DNA of 64,000 nt from Bacillota bacterium (GTDB lineage: Bacteria > Bacillota > UBA5301 > Bu52), in contig JADBKO010000006.1 of NCBI GenBank assembly GCA_014896355.1, positions 17,405 to 81,404 of the forward strand, written 5' to 3'. The notes below the pieces were generated by a model that was not told the origin of the DNA, did not search any database, and worked only from the letters and a program-made list of their open reading frames with translations. Every line of letters begins with the position of its first letter. The first letter of the stretch is position 1. Positions 20,571-28,805 of the stretch are shown one piece after another. The position numbers and the translations under genes are program-made.

Positions 20571-21425
20571 TCACTGCGGCGGTGCCGGCTCTGCGTGGCT
20601 GCTGACCTGTAAAACCAGCCGGCCCTCCTCCGTCTCCACAGACCGGATATAAAGAGGGATCGGCCCCTGCCACACTTGTACAGGCAGGCTCAACAGATCC
20701 GGAAACAGTTGGTCCAAAAACGAAGCCGGCCAGGATCTCCCTGCCACCTGCAACTGGTCCACCGTGAAGTGCAAACGGTCTCCAGACACCGGCAGGAAAT
20801 GCCCCTCCAGCACCAGCGGCACCGCTTTCGCCCCCGGCAGGGGCCAGCTTCCCTCCAGGCGGACCCGCCCCGGCTTCAGGCGCCAGTGAACATGCCGGCC
20901 CGGGTCCATCTGGGACCAAAAATAGTCGTTGAGCCCGGCTTCGTCCACAGTGAGTGTCCCCTGAACGCTTTGGGCGGACCGCAGAGCCTGAGTGAACGGC
21001 GCGTGGCGCCGCAAAGCGTCTAAATCGACCACCAAGCCCGTAGCTGTCACGCGGGCCTGCGCCACCTGCAACTGCCCGTACCAGCCGTCGCGTAACCAAA
21101 TGTCCACCTGGTCCAGCCGGCCCTGCAAAAGTCTGCTGGCCGGCATGGCCTGCACCTGCACCCGGGCGTCCTGCGCCCGAGTGGCCTCCTGCAGCGCGGT
21201 ACTCAGCCGGCCGGACACCCACGCCGGCAAAGCCCATTGCCCTACGGCCAGAAGCACGGCCAGCGCGCCGATGGCCACCATTCCGGCCACGGCAGCGCTT
21301 CCTGAATGTTCCCCCCGGCCCGCCCGCCGCCTTGGGCAGGCATCCCGATCCATCCACATCTTTTTCGTCCGGGTGGCCTCCGGTTCGGCAGCCTGCCGTT
21401 GACCTGCAGACTCCCCCGCGCCCAT
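20571..21425 (-). CDS. DUF2993/LmeA-like lipid-binding domain protein
   Basis: Predicted exported or membrane-anchored 284-residue protein. A charged N-terminus is followed by a transmembrane or signal helix (VAGMVAIGALAVLLAVGQWA) and one domain with the DUF2993 pattern (VQVQAMPASRLLQGRLDQVDI, a beta-strand pair near GLVVDLDALRRH, then LNDYFW and LVLEGHFLPVSGDRLHF). Members in Actinobacteria, such as LmeA, bind phospholipid in the envelope. The ATG at 21425 was chosen because GGAGG lies about seven bases ahead. It is probably the first gene of the run through the DUF5693-type gene and csaB, 174 bases apart. Confidence 0.75.
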   Translation of the reverse strand: MGAGESAGQRQAAEPEATRTKKMWMDRDACPRRRAGRGEHSGSAAVAGMVAIGALAVLLAVGQWALPAWVSGRLSTALQEATRAQDARVQVQAMPASRLLQGRLDQVDIWLRDGWYGQLQVAQARVTATGLVVDLDALRRHAPFTQALRSAQSVQGTLTVDEAGLNDYFWSQMDPGRHVHWRLKPGRVRLEGSWPLPGAKAVPLVLEGHFLPVSGDRLHFTVDQLQVAGRSWPASFLDQLFPDLLSLPVQVWQGPIPLYIRSVETEEGRLVLQVSSHAEPAPPQ

Positions 21426-21562
21426 GTGCATCCCTCCACTTCGCGGCCGGTCCCTCCACGGCCTGGGCCTCCGTTTTGAGAAATTCCGGCCGGGCAGGGA
21501 TTCCCTGGCTCCCGTGGAATATCCCTTTGCGTACAAACGATTTCACCCTGGGAGGCTTTTTT

Positions 21563-23995
21563 ATGGGAAACAATCGCCGTCGCCCGGCCTCACTCATGCG
21601 GCAACGTTGGCACCGTCGGTTCCCAGCCTTGGTGGCAGCATTCATGTTTTTGGCCGCCTTCAGCGCGCTGGTTCTGGCGGCCTCCCGCGCCACCGCCGCC
21701 GATGTCACGTTCCGCTACGTCCCGCCAGCCGGAGAGCAGGTCACGTCGGTCTCGCTGCGCGGGAGCTTCAACAGCTGGGGCGAGACCCCTATGGCCAAAA
21801 GCCCGGATGGGAGCTGGAGCGTCACGATCCAGCTGGCACCCGGCGAATACCAGTACAAGTTCTTCATCAACGGCCAGTGGCCCCGGGACATGGCCAAAGG
21901 CCCGGATGGCAGACCCATTGATCCTGCAGCCGACGGCTATGTGGACGACGGCTACGGCGGCCAAAATGCCGTGCGCTATGTGGGCGGGGGGTCGGCTCAA
22001 AACCAAACCGTGGCCCTGGGCGATGGGAAAATCGCCAGCGGCTTTCTCCACCACGCGCCGCAGGATCTGAGCTACTCCAGCCTCTCGCCCGACGGGCAAT
22101 GGGTGGTCCGGGCCAACAGCGCCGCCGGCGACGTGCAGCGGGCGGAACTGGTCTATTTCCCGGCCGGCGGCCCGGAAGCGAGCTCCGCTGCCCAGACAGC
22201 GCCCATGCACGTGGTGGCCACTGCAGGCAAAATTGCCACCTGGGAGGCACGCCTGCCCCTGCCCGCCCTGCCTGTGAAATACTATTTCCAATTCCAGGAC
22301 GGCCAAGCCACAGCTACACTGGGCCAGAAGGAACCCGCCCAGGAACACCCGTTCGAGGCCGGCGCCACGCAGCTCAACACGCAGCGCTTCCCCTTGGTCA
22401 GATGGACCCAGGGAGCCGTCTTCTACCAGGTGTTCCCGGATCGTTTCGCCGACGGGGACCCCCGCAACGACCCGGCCAACGTCACACCGTGGAACGGGCC
22501 CGTGCGCCGCGACACCTCCGGCCAATACTTCGGCGGCGACTTGAAAGGCCTGACGGACCGGCTGCCGTACCTGGCGCAGCTGGGAGTCACCGCCCTTTAT
22601 CTAAACCCCATTTTTGCTGCGCAGAGTTCCCACCGCTACGACACCGTGGATTACATGAAGATCGACCCCATGCTGGGCACGCTGGACGATTTCCACGCCT
22701 TCCTGAACGCCGCCCATGCCCTGGGCATGCGGGTCATCCTGGACGGCGTCTTCAACCACACGGGAACCGGGTTCTGGGCCTTCCAGGACGTGCTGAAAAA
22801 CGGCGCCAGGTCCCCGTATGCCAAGTGGTACTACTTCAAAGGCTTCCCCGTCACCATGTCCCCGCCCAACTACGAAGGATGGGCGGGCTTGGCGTCGCTT
22901 CCCAAATTGAACCTGGAAAACCCTGAGGTGCGGGATTACATCCTGAACGTCGTGCGCTATTGGACCGCGCAAGGCATCGACGGCTGGCGGCTGGATGTGC
23001 CCAACGAAATCCGCGCCCCCGGCTTCTGGGAAGAATTCCGGCAAACGGTGAAAGCCATCCACCCCAACGCCTACATCGTGGGCGAAATCTGGCAGGTGGC
23101 GCCGGAGTGGCTGCAGGGGACCCGCTTCGACGCGCTGATGAACTATCCCATCGGCTACTATGCCCTGCGCCCCACCTTCGCCGGCCAAGCGGGCTGGAGC
23201 CTCCGCCGCATGGACGGGGAGATCCACCGCGTGCTGGCCAGCTATGCCGATGTGGCGGATGAGATGAACTTCAATCTGGTGGACTCCCACGATACGGAGC
23301 GCATCCTGACGGCTCTGGGCGGCGGCAACCTCGGAGATACCCCGGCTCCCGCGGCCATCACCCGCCTGAAGCTGCTCACAGCCATTCAGTTCACTCTGCC
23401 GGGGGTGCCGGTGATCTGGAACGGCGACGAGCGCGGCATGCTGGGGGAAAAAGGCGATAATTGGGATGCCCAGAGGGCCCCGATCCAGTGGGATCAAAAA
23501 GACGAAGGCGTCTTCGCCTATTACCAGCGGCTGATCGCCCTGCGCAAAGCGACCCCCGCTTTGTGGGGCGCCGACTTTACCACCCTCTGGCTGGATGACC
23601 AAGGCCAGACTTACGCGTACCAACGCGGCCTGGGGAAGGATGGCGTCATCGTGGCCCTCAACAACGGCGCCGAGACGGCACGCATTGCCGTGACGCCGGT
23701 GGGAGCCTTGGCCCAAGCCCTCCGTGCAGCGGTGGCCTCGACGCAGGTTCCGCCGACGGCGGATGCCGCTTCCGCCCCAGCGGCCCCGGCTGCGGCGGGC
23801 CCTGCAGGACTGGTGATGCGCGACCTTCTCACAGACCAGCTGGTGCCGGCCACAGCCGGAGTCGACGCCGGCGCCGGCCCGCCGGAGCCCACCGCAGCGG
23901 AAGGATCCCGGCAGGGTGCCGGAGCCAGCGCTCCTCTGGCCAGCTTGTCCTTCCTGATTCCGCCGGGAGAGGCGTTCATCCTGCAGCTGCCTTAG
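21563..23995 (+). CDS. secreted GH13 alpha-amylase family enzyme (neopullulanase/cyclomaltodextrinase-like)
   Basis: The only confident plus-strand gene between 7 kb and 54 kb. The ATG at 21563 follows GGGAGG by seven bases. The 810-residue product has a signal peptide (LVAAFMFLAAFSALVLAASRATA), then a CBM48/E-set domain (VSLRGSFNSWGETPM, GEYQYKFFINGQW). A second beta-rich N-terminal domain of cyclomaltodextrinase type ends near residue 275. The GH13 barrel follows: FYQVFPDRFADGD, DGVFNHTG, the nucleophile Asp in GWRLDVPNE (about 478), the acid Glu in VGEIW (about 506), and NLVDSHDTERI (about 575). The C-terminal domain is interrupted by Ala/Pro-rich low complexity. It probably degrades starch-type glucans outside the cytoplasm. 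Confidence 0.9.
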   Translation: MGNNRRRPASLMRQRWHRRFPALVAAFMFLAAFSALVLAASRATAADVTFRYVPPAGEQVTSVSLRGSFNSWGETPMAKSPDGSWSVTIQLAPGEYQYKFFINGQWPRDMAKGPDGRPIDPAADGYVDDGYGGQNAVRYVGGGSAQNQTVALGDGKIASGFLHHAPQDLSYSSLSPDGQWVVRANSAAGDVQRAELVYFPAGGPEASSAAQTAPMHVVATAGKIATWEARLPLPALPVKYYFQFQDGQATATLGQKEPAQEHPFEAGATQLNTQRFPLVRWTQGAVFYQVFPDRFADGDPRNDPANVTPWNGPVRRDTSGQYFGGDLKGLTDRLPYLAQLGVTALYLNPIFAAQSSHRYDTVDYMKIDPMLGTLDDFHAFLNAAHALGMRVILDGVFNHTGTGFWAFQDVLKNGARSPYAKWYYFKGFPVTMSPPNYEGWAGLASLPKLNLENPEVRDYILNVVRYWTAQGIDGWRLDVPNEIRAPGFWEEFRQTVKAIHPNAYIVGEIWQVAPEWLQGTRFDALMNYPIGYYALRPTFAGQAGWSLRRMDGEIHRVLASYADVADEMNFNLVDSHDTERILTALGGGNLGDTPAPAAITRLKLLTAIQFTLPGVPVIWNGDERGMLGEKGDNWDAQRAPIQWDQKDEGVFAYYQRLIALRKATPALWGADFTTLWLDDQGQTYAYQRGLGKDGVIVALNNGAETARIAVTPVGALAQALRAAVASTQVPPTADAASAPAAPAAAGPAGLVMRDLLTDQLVPATAGVDAGAGPPEPTAAEGSRQGAGASAPLASLSFLIPPGEAFILQLP

Positions 23996-24061
23996 TGCCA
24001 GCGGCCAGCGCTCGCCCCGCACAGGCCGTGAGCGCCCAGCAGGGGGGCGCCTCGGCGGGGC

Positions 24062-24106
24062 AAAAAAACCGGCTGGCCCGGGTTTCAACGCCTGGAGCCA
24101 GCCGGA
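24062..24106 (-). terminator. rho-independent terminator of the zinc-ribbon gene
   Basis: Arms CCGGCTGGC and GCCAGCCGG are followed on the minus strand by seven T residues (24062-24068). It lies about 70 bases beyond the zinc-ribbon stop. It lacks a T-run for the plus strand, so it does not clearly serve the amylase gene. Confidence 0.75.
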
Positions 24107-24174
24107 AAATCACCACAATGCCGCGGCTTGTGGTGCGTGATTTACTGCGAAAGGTCTGCGAAGCAGAGGGCTGA

Positions 24175-24351
24175 TCAGACTACCGTACGCAGATACACGC
24201 GCTTGGTCAGGGAATCGAGGGTCTTGCGCAGGCCCGACTTCTTCGGAACCGCTCGCCCACTGTTCTTGCCAGTGAGCTCAGCGCCGCACTTGGTGCAGTA
24301 GCTCTGCCAACTGCCGTTCTCCTGGCCGCAATCAGGGCACCGCTTACTCAT
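24175..24351 (-). CDS. small zinc-ribbon protein
   Basis: A 58-residue protein with one double-CxxC zinc ribbon (CPDCGQENGSWQSYCTKCG) followed by a basic tail (KKSGLRKTLDSLTKRVYL). The ATG at 24351 has AAAGGAGA ahead; the longer frame adds a non-conserved N-terminus. Function unknown; short zinc-ribbon proteins of this kind are often nucleic-acid or protein-binding adaptors. It has its own terminator and stands alone between the amylase and the amino-sugar operon. Confidence 0.7.
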   Translation of the reverse strand: MSKRCPDCGQENGSWQSYCTKCGAELTGKNSGRAVPKKSGLRKTLDSLTKRVYLRTVV

Positions 24352-24430
24352 GGTTTCGTCGTCTCCTTTGGTTTTTCCAACCTTTTTTCTTTGTACGGCT
24401 TCATCATAGGTCTGCCATGTTGCGGCCACT

Positions 24431-24458
24431 TTGACAAAAAGTTAACAATGTGTTAAAT
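24431..24458. promoter_or_regulatory. AT-rich palindrome with promoter-like boxes
   Basis: The plus strand reads TTGACA, 16 bases, TTAAAT. Inside is a perfect inverted repeat, TTAACA-ATG-TGTTAA. It lies in a sharp AT-rich dip that also contains the stop codon of the aldolase stump. No plus-strand gene follows, so it may be an operator, or sequence left at a deletion junction. Confidence 0.3.
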
Positions 24459-24512
24459 CTGTCCCCCGGCCACCGCCTGGGGGAGGACCTCATTCAGCGT
24501 GGCGAGCGGCAT
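24453..24512 (-). pseudogene. 5' stump of a class II (fructose/tagatose-bisphosphate) aldolase
   Basis: A good ribosome binding site (GGAAAGGAGA) and ATG start a 19-codon frame whose product MPLATLNEVLPQAVAGGQI matches the conserved N-terminus of class II ketose-bisphosphate aldolases, which normally continues as GGYAVGAFN. Here it stops at codon 20, where the base composition changes abruptly to AT-rich. The natural last gene of the upstream sugar operon therefore appears to have been deleted from codon 18 on. An aldolase would complete a galactosamine/tagatose-6-phosphate type pathway with the SIS and PfkB proteins. The match is from memory of the family, not an alignment. Confidence 0.6.
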
Positions 24513-24535
24513 GGTTTCGTTCTCCTTTCCTCGCC

Positions 24536-25612
24536 TCAAGCCGGCGGGTCGAGCCGGGTGACAGCCGACAGGTGGACCGGCCGGTCGGGGTCGAGGCCCT
24601 TGGCTTGGGCCAGGAAAAACCCGAGCCACTGCAGGAACGGCAAGTAAAGCGCACCGCAGGCGGGCTGGGCCAACCCCGATTCCAGCACGAGCTGGGCCTG
24701 GGGCGGTAGACCCGGCAACGGGCGCTCGGTGACCGCCAGGACCCGCGCTCCCAAACCGGCCAATTCGAGTGCCACCGGGAGTTCGAGATCCCGGCCTTCT
24801 TCCGTGGCGAGATAGACGACCAGGCTGTCCGGGGAGATCAGCGCTTTCGGACCATGTCGGAACTCCAACGGATGGTAAGCCTCTGAGTTCTGGATGGCCA
24901 TCTCCTTCACTTTCAGCATCCCCTCGCAGGCCAGGCCGTAGCACGGCCCGCCGCCGAGAAAGAACACCGTGTCCGGACGGCCGGCGGCCACCGTGGTTTC
25001 AGCCAACGCCCGCCCCTGCTCTACGGCCGCGCGGCCCGTGCCGGGCAAACGCTCCAGGTCCGCCAGGACTTCCGTCCGCCCCGCCGCCGTGGCCGCTGCA
25101 TACTGCGCGTAAAGCAGCATGCTGGTGAAGGACTGGGTCATGACCACACTGTCCTCGGTCACTCCCCGGAGCACGAACGCCTCAGCGCACGCCCCGGGCA
25201 ATGGGGTGCCGGGAGAGCAGGTGATGGCGACGGTGCGGACGTCGCCGCGTGCCCCCAGGGCCTCGGCGGCTCGCACGGCTTCGGTCGTCTCCCCCGAGCG
25301 GGAGAAGAGCACGGCCAGATAAGGGCGGGATGATTCGAGGGCGGCCTGGGGGTACAGGAGGATCTCCGAGGCTGGGAGAGCCCGGGCCGCCCGGCCCGTG
25401 AGGAGGCGGAACCCGGACGCTGCCGCAAGGGCGAGGTAATAGGAAGTGCCACAGCCGATGAACAGCGTCTCTTCGCCGTCCCCGGCGGCGAAGACCCGCC
25501 GCAGGCGCCCGGCGTCGAGCGCCGCTCCTTCCAGCACCTGCCGCCACACCTCCGGCTGTGCGCTGATCTCCCGGCGGGTCTTGGCCCCGGGCATTCGCTC
25601 GTTCTGATTCAT
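24536..25612 (-). CDS. AgaS-like double-SIS sugar isomerase/deaminase
   Basis: A 358-residue protein with two SIS domains. Phosphosugar-binding signatures are FIGCGTSYYLA, LFSRSGETTEAV and TQSFTSMLL in the first half, then LGGGPCYGLACEGMLKVKEM and YHPLEFRHGPKALI in the second. This pattern is that of AgaS/GlmS-type amino-sugar-6-phosphate deaminase/isomerases without the glutaminase domain. The ATG at 25612 is nine bases after GGAGGA and two bases after the stop of the GH57-like gene. With PfkB and the aldolase stump it suggests catabolism of an amino sugar such as galactosamine-6-phosphate via tagatose-6-phosphate; the substrate is inferred. Confidence 0.83.
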   Translation of the reverse strand: MNQNERMPGAKTRREISAQPEVWRQVLEGAALDAGRLRRVFAAGDGEETLFIGCGTSYYLALAAASGFRLLTGRAARALPASEILLYPQAALESSRPYLAVLFSRSGETTEAVRAAEALGARGDVRTVAITCSPGTPLPGACAEAFVLRGVTEDSVVMTQSFTSMLLYAQYAAATAAGRTEVLADLERLPGTGRAAVEQGRALAETTVAAGRPDTVFFLGGGPCYGLACEGMLKVKEMAIQNSEAYHPLEFRHGPKALISPDSLVVYLATEEGRDLELPVALELAGLGARVLAVTERPLPGLPPQAQLVLESGLAQPACGALYLPFLQWLGFFLAQAKGLDPDRPVHLSAVTRLDPPA

Positions 25613-25614
25613 GT

Positions 25615-26826
25615 CTATCGTTCCTCCCCCGTCGGCCTTTTCGGCACCAGGGACAGGGCTTCACCGGCCAGGCGGGTCGCCTCCAGCGCCGCCGTGGCGA
25701 CCGCCAGCTTCCGGGTCGGATGGGGGACAAAAGCCCGGCCGTCGCTGTTCTCAGCCAGCATGAGCTGGCGGCGGCCTTCCCGGAGGACCGCCTTCGCTTC
25801 GCCGGTGGCCAAGCCGAGCCGCTCCGCCAAGCGCAGGGCGTACTCCGCCGCGGTGAGCGACTGTCGGGCGGCGTCGGTCAAGACGTTCAGCCGCTCGCGG
25901 CCCTCCCCCCTGAGCCACGCATCCATCCCGGCATGCCCGGAGATATTCTCGGCGTAGACCGTCTCGGCCGGCGGATGTCCCGCCAGAAAGCTCCCGATGG
26001 TGGTGAACTCCACTTCGGGCAACGTCTCCAGGTAAGACCAGAGTTCGTCGAGGCGGTCGGCCGCCTCCACCTCGGGCAGTGGATCGCCCCACCGGAGGCG
26101 GCCCTTCTCCCGGTAGTACTCGATCGAGGTGAAGTACAACACTTCGGCGTCCTGTTTGACCAGAAGGAGCTGGTCCCTGCCCGGCCGCCCGGCCTGCCGC
26201 AGCTCTTCGATCAGCTTGGCGAGGCGGGGCAGCCCCAGCTCGCCCCGGAGAAAGGCCTGAATCTGTTTGCCGAGGACCCGGTGGCCCAAGACCGCCGGTA
26301 CAGTCGCGCCACCGGCCCCCTGGACCAAGACCGACCCAGGGAAGTCCGGCGCCTCGGCGTACTTCGGGACGATTTCCTTATAGATCGCCACCCACTTGAG
26401 TCCGGCAAGTTCCATGGCGCGGGGCAAAGCGACGTCCCAGGCGACTTCCGGCAGGAGGAAGCCGGCCGGCCGGATGCCCCAGGTGGCCTCGTCCGCCTCG
26501 AGGCCCAGGAGGATCTGCTCCACCACGTCGGCGAAGGGGATGAGCGACAACACGGGGTGGGCGTAAGTATAGGTTCCCAATCCGAACTGGCCACGGCCCA
26601 GCCCGGCCTTTACCCGCGCGATGACGTCCGAGGCGTGGTCGCGCAGGTACTCATCGGTCACGCCGGTGAAGAAGAGATCGGCCTTGAGGCGCGGGTGGCG
26701 CTCCAGCAGGTCGAGAAGCGGGCGGTGCCCCTGTTCGACCAGAAGCCGGGTCTGGTCGACCGGCATCTCGGCGAACTGCAGGTTGAAGTTGAACATGTGG
26801 CCGATGAAAAGCTTGGGGAGACTCAT
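25615..26826 (-). CDS. GH57-like (alpha/alpha-toroid) glycosidase domain protein
   Basis: A 403-residue cytoplasmic protein (no signal peptide). The middle region resembles family 57 glycoside hydrolases and relatives: FNFNLQFAE in the first-strand position, GLGTYTYAHPVLSLIPFADV, and WGIRPAGFLLPEVAWD, where the Glu of PE fits the GH57 nucleophile. A helical C-terminal part follows from about residue 300. The start at 26826 gives MSLPKLFIGHMFNFNL; the open frame continues upstream through the PfkB gene but is not conserved. Intracellular placement beside a sugar kinase and an isomerase suggests hydrolysis of an imported oligosaccharide or glycoside. The family call is from motif memory and needs a profile search. 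Confidence 0.62.
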   Translation of the reverse strand: MSLPKLFIGHMFNFNLQFAEMPVDQTRLLVEQGHRPLLDLLERHPRLKADLFFTGVTDEYLRDHASDVIARVKAGLGRGQFGLGTYTYAHPVLSLIPFADVVEQILLGLEADEATWGIRPAGFLLPEVAWDVALPRAMELAGLKWVAIYKEIVPKYAEAPDFPGSVLVQGAGGATVPAVLGHRVLGKQIQAFLRGELGLPRLAKLIEELRQAGRPGRDQLLLVKQDAEVLYFTSIEYYREKGRLRWGDPLPEVEAADRLDELWSYLETLPEVEFTTIGSFLAGHPPAETVYAENISGHAGMDAWLRGEGRERLNVLTDAARQSLTAAEYALRLAERLGLATGEAKAVLREGRRQLMLAENSDGRAFVPHPTRKLAVATAALEATRLAGEALSLVPKRPTGEER

Positions 26827-26849
26827 CAGGGTTCCACTTCCATTCACAC

Positions 26850-27797
26850 TCAGATTGGACGAGGTCTGGCCTCGGTCAGGAACTGCTCGACTTGGCGCAA
26901 ACCGGCAAACCCCTCCGCACCGCCGACGGCCTGGACGGCCAGGGCCCCACAAGCGGCCCCCAGGCGCAACGATTCCTCCAGGCCGCGGCCGGTGAGCCAA
27001 CCGTAGAGGAAACCGGCGTCGAAGGAGTCGCCTGCCCCAGTCGGGTCCACGACCTCCACCTCAAAGGCAGGGATCTGCGCCCTGTAGCCCCGTCCAACGG
27101 CCACCGCGCCCCGCCCCCCGCACTTCACCACGGAGAGGGGCCCGGCTTGGCTCAGCCGGTCCAGGGCTTCGTCGAGAGTGGTCGAGCGGGTCAGGGCCAG
27201 CGCCTCCGCCTCGCTCGGCAGGAAAAGGTCGAGGTGGGGCAGCAGCGGATCCAGCGGCGGTGCGAACCGTTCTTCGGGGTCCCAGCCGGGGTCCAGCGAG
27301 GTGGTGAGGCCGAGGGCCTTCGCCCGGGCGAAGAGCGCGGCATAATCCTCCCGGAGGTTCCGGTGGAGGAAGTACGACGAGAGGTGCAGGTGCCGGGCTC
27401 TGAGCAGTAGATCGTCGGGGAGGTCGCCGGCGGTCAGGTCGCCCATGACCCCCGGGAATGTGAGGAGAGCCCGGTCCCCGGCGTAGGCGAGGGAGACCGT
27501 GAAACCGGTGGGCTGGTCGGGGTGCAGCTTGACCCGGGACACGTCGACCCCGCAGCGGGTCAGGTAGTCGAGGCAGAACCGCCCGGCGACGTCCTCGCCC
27601 ACATGGGCGACCAGCGCCACCGGCAGGCCGAGCTTGGCGACCCCGGCTGCACAGATGGCGGTGGAACTGCCCAAAGTCAGACGGGCGCCCCGGACGAAGA
27701 CCTCCCGCCCGGGAACCGGCGGCTGTCCAAGCCCCGTGACGATCAGGTCGGGGTTCAGCTCGCCCACGGCCAAAAGAGCAAACTCCTTTTTCATCAT
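26850..27797 (-). CDS. PfkB family sugar kinase
   Basis: Ribokinase-fold kinase, 315 residues. It has the N-terminal GELNPDLIVTG, the Gly-rich LGSSTAICAAGVAKLG, and the catalytic C-terminal signature VVDPTGAGDSFDAGFLYGW, whose Asp in GAGD is the base. The start is one of two adjacent ATG codons (27797, 27794) after GGAGG; spacing favours the second. In context it probably phosphorylates tagatose-6-phosphate, fructose-type ketose phosphates or a free ketose. Confidence 0.88.
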   Translation of the reverse strand: MMKKEFALLAVGELNPDLIVTGLGQPPVPGREVFVRGARLTLGSSTAICAAGVAKLGLPVALVAHVGEDVAGRFCLDYLTRCGVDVSRVKLHPDQPTGFTVSLAYAGDRALLTFPGVMGDLTAGDLPDDLLLRARHLHLSSYFLHRNLREDYAALFARAKALGLTTSLDPGWDPEERFAPPLDPLLPHLDLFLPSEAEALALTRSTTLDEALDRLSQAGPLSVVKCGGRGAVAVGRGYRAQIPAFEVEVVDPTGAGDSFDAGFLYGWLTGRGLEESLRLGAACGALAVQAVGGAEGFAGLRQVEQFLTEARPRPI

Positions 27798-27860
27798 CCG
27801 GCCTCCGCTATCCCTTGAGCCCGGTCAGGCTCATGCCTTCCCACGTAGATGGCAGCGATG

Positions 27861-28595
27861 TCACTCCTCGGGCAGTTCGACGGAGAAGCGGCACTTGTCG
27901 CCCCGGACGATGCTGGTGCAAAACTCGACGCACCGCCCGTTGGCGGCGAAGGCGACCCGCTCGACCAGCAACGCCGGCGAGCCAGGTTTGGCTTGCAGGA
28001 TCTTGGCCTGGTGGTCACGCAGCAAGACGGGCTCGAAGGACTCTCTGGCTTTGACCGGGCGGATCCCGTACTTCTCGGCCATTAGCGTGTAGAGCGGGAC
28101 GTGGGCATGGTCATCGGTGAGCATCTCCGGAAACAGATCCGCCGGCAGGAAAGAAGTTTCGAGCATGACCGGCTCCTCGTCGGCCAGGCGCAGACGGGTC
28201 AGGCTGAGCACGGGCGTCTCCGGCGCCAGACGCAACTGAGTGGCGACCCTGGCGGAAGCGGGGACTTTCACCAACTTCAGGACCTGCGAGCGAGGAGTGC
28301 GGCCGAGCCGCCGCATGTTCTCGGTAAAGCTGTAGAACCTGGAGAGGCCTTGTTCCAACTTGGGCGGAGCGACAAAACTGCCCTTGCCCTGGCGGCTTAC
28401 CACCAAGCCCTCGCTGGCGAGTTCGGCGATCGCCTGGCGGACCGTGGCCCGGCTGACGCCGTAGGTCTCGAGCAACTCCCGCTCCGAGGGGAGTTTCTCG
28501 TGCGGCCGCAGCCGGCCGGAGAGGATCTCCTCTTTGAGCAGCTCTTTCAACTGATGGTAGAGAGGGACCGCACCGGTGGGGTCCAGCAAGGTCAT
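27861..28595 (-). CDS. GntR/HutC family transcriptional regulator
   Basis: A 244-residue regulator with an N-terminal winged HTH of GntR type (PLYHQLKELLKEEILSG, LPSERELLETYGVSRATVRQ, GKGSFVAPP) and a C-terminal UTRA ligand-binding domain (LSLTRLRLADEEPVMLETSF, LLVERVAFAANG). UTRA regulators of this group sense phosphorylated sugars, mostly amino sugars, which fits the downstream SIS/PfkB genes. The ATG at 28595 follows AGGGG. It is the first gene of the operon, so it is probably self-regulated through the repeats just upstream. Confidence 0.9.
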   Translation of the reverse strand: MTLLDPTGAVPLYHQLKELLKEEILSGRLRPHEKLPSERELLETYGVSRATVRQAIAELASEGLVVSRQGKGSFVAPPKLEQGLSRFYSFTENMRRLGRTPRSQVLKLVKVPASARVATQLRLAPETPVLSLTRLRLADEEPVMLETSFLPADLFPEMLTDDHAHVPLYTLMAEKYGIRPVKARESFEPVLLRDHQAKILQAKPGSPALLVERVAFAANGRCVEFCTSIVRGDKCRFSVELPEE

Positions 28596-28639
28596 GTCGC
28601 ACATCCCCTGTCACAGGCTGGTTCGCTTAACCGGTCATC

Positions 28640-28665
28640 AGCTTATCCGTACCACCTAGCTTATA
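28640..28665 (-). promoter_or_regulatory. promoter and candidate operator of the GntR operon
   Basis: Minus-strand -10 candidate TATAAG (28660-28665). The heptamer AGCTTAT (plus strand) occurs at 28640-28646 and 28658-28664, 18 bases apart, one copy overlapping the -10. This layout fits repression by the adjacent GntR protein. The -35 is poor. Confidence 0.4.
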
Positions 28666-28718
28666 ATTTCCACGCCAACCCGCAAAGTCCTGCCGACCTG
28701 CGAACTGCCTGCAGCGTA

Positions 28719-28746
28719 CGACCAGACGTCGGGTTGCGACCAGACG
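28719..28746. repeat. direct repeat CGACCAGACG, period 18
   Basis: Two identical copies of CGACCAGACG at 28719-28728 and 28737-28746, between the GntR promoter and the end of the SprA-like gene. The 18-base period equals that of the AGCTTAT pair, so it may be a second regulator site. Nothing else is seen in 28596-28805. Confidence 0.45.
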
Positions 28747-28805
28747 CCGGGGAATGTTTCCGACAGCGGGATGCCTCGGTTCCAGGCCGACAGAATGAGG
28801 GGAGC

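Noticed and set aside
24450..24647. 65-codon plus-strand frame after the TTGACA-like box
   Set aside because: It is antisense to the SIS gene end and the aldolase stump, with no binding site or recognisable domain.
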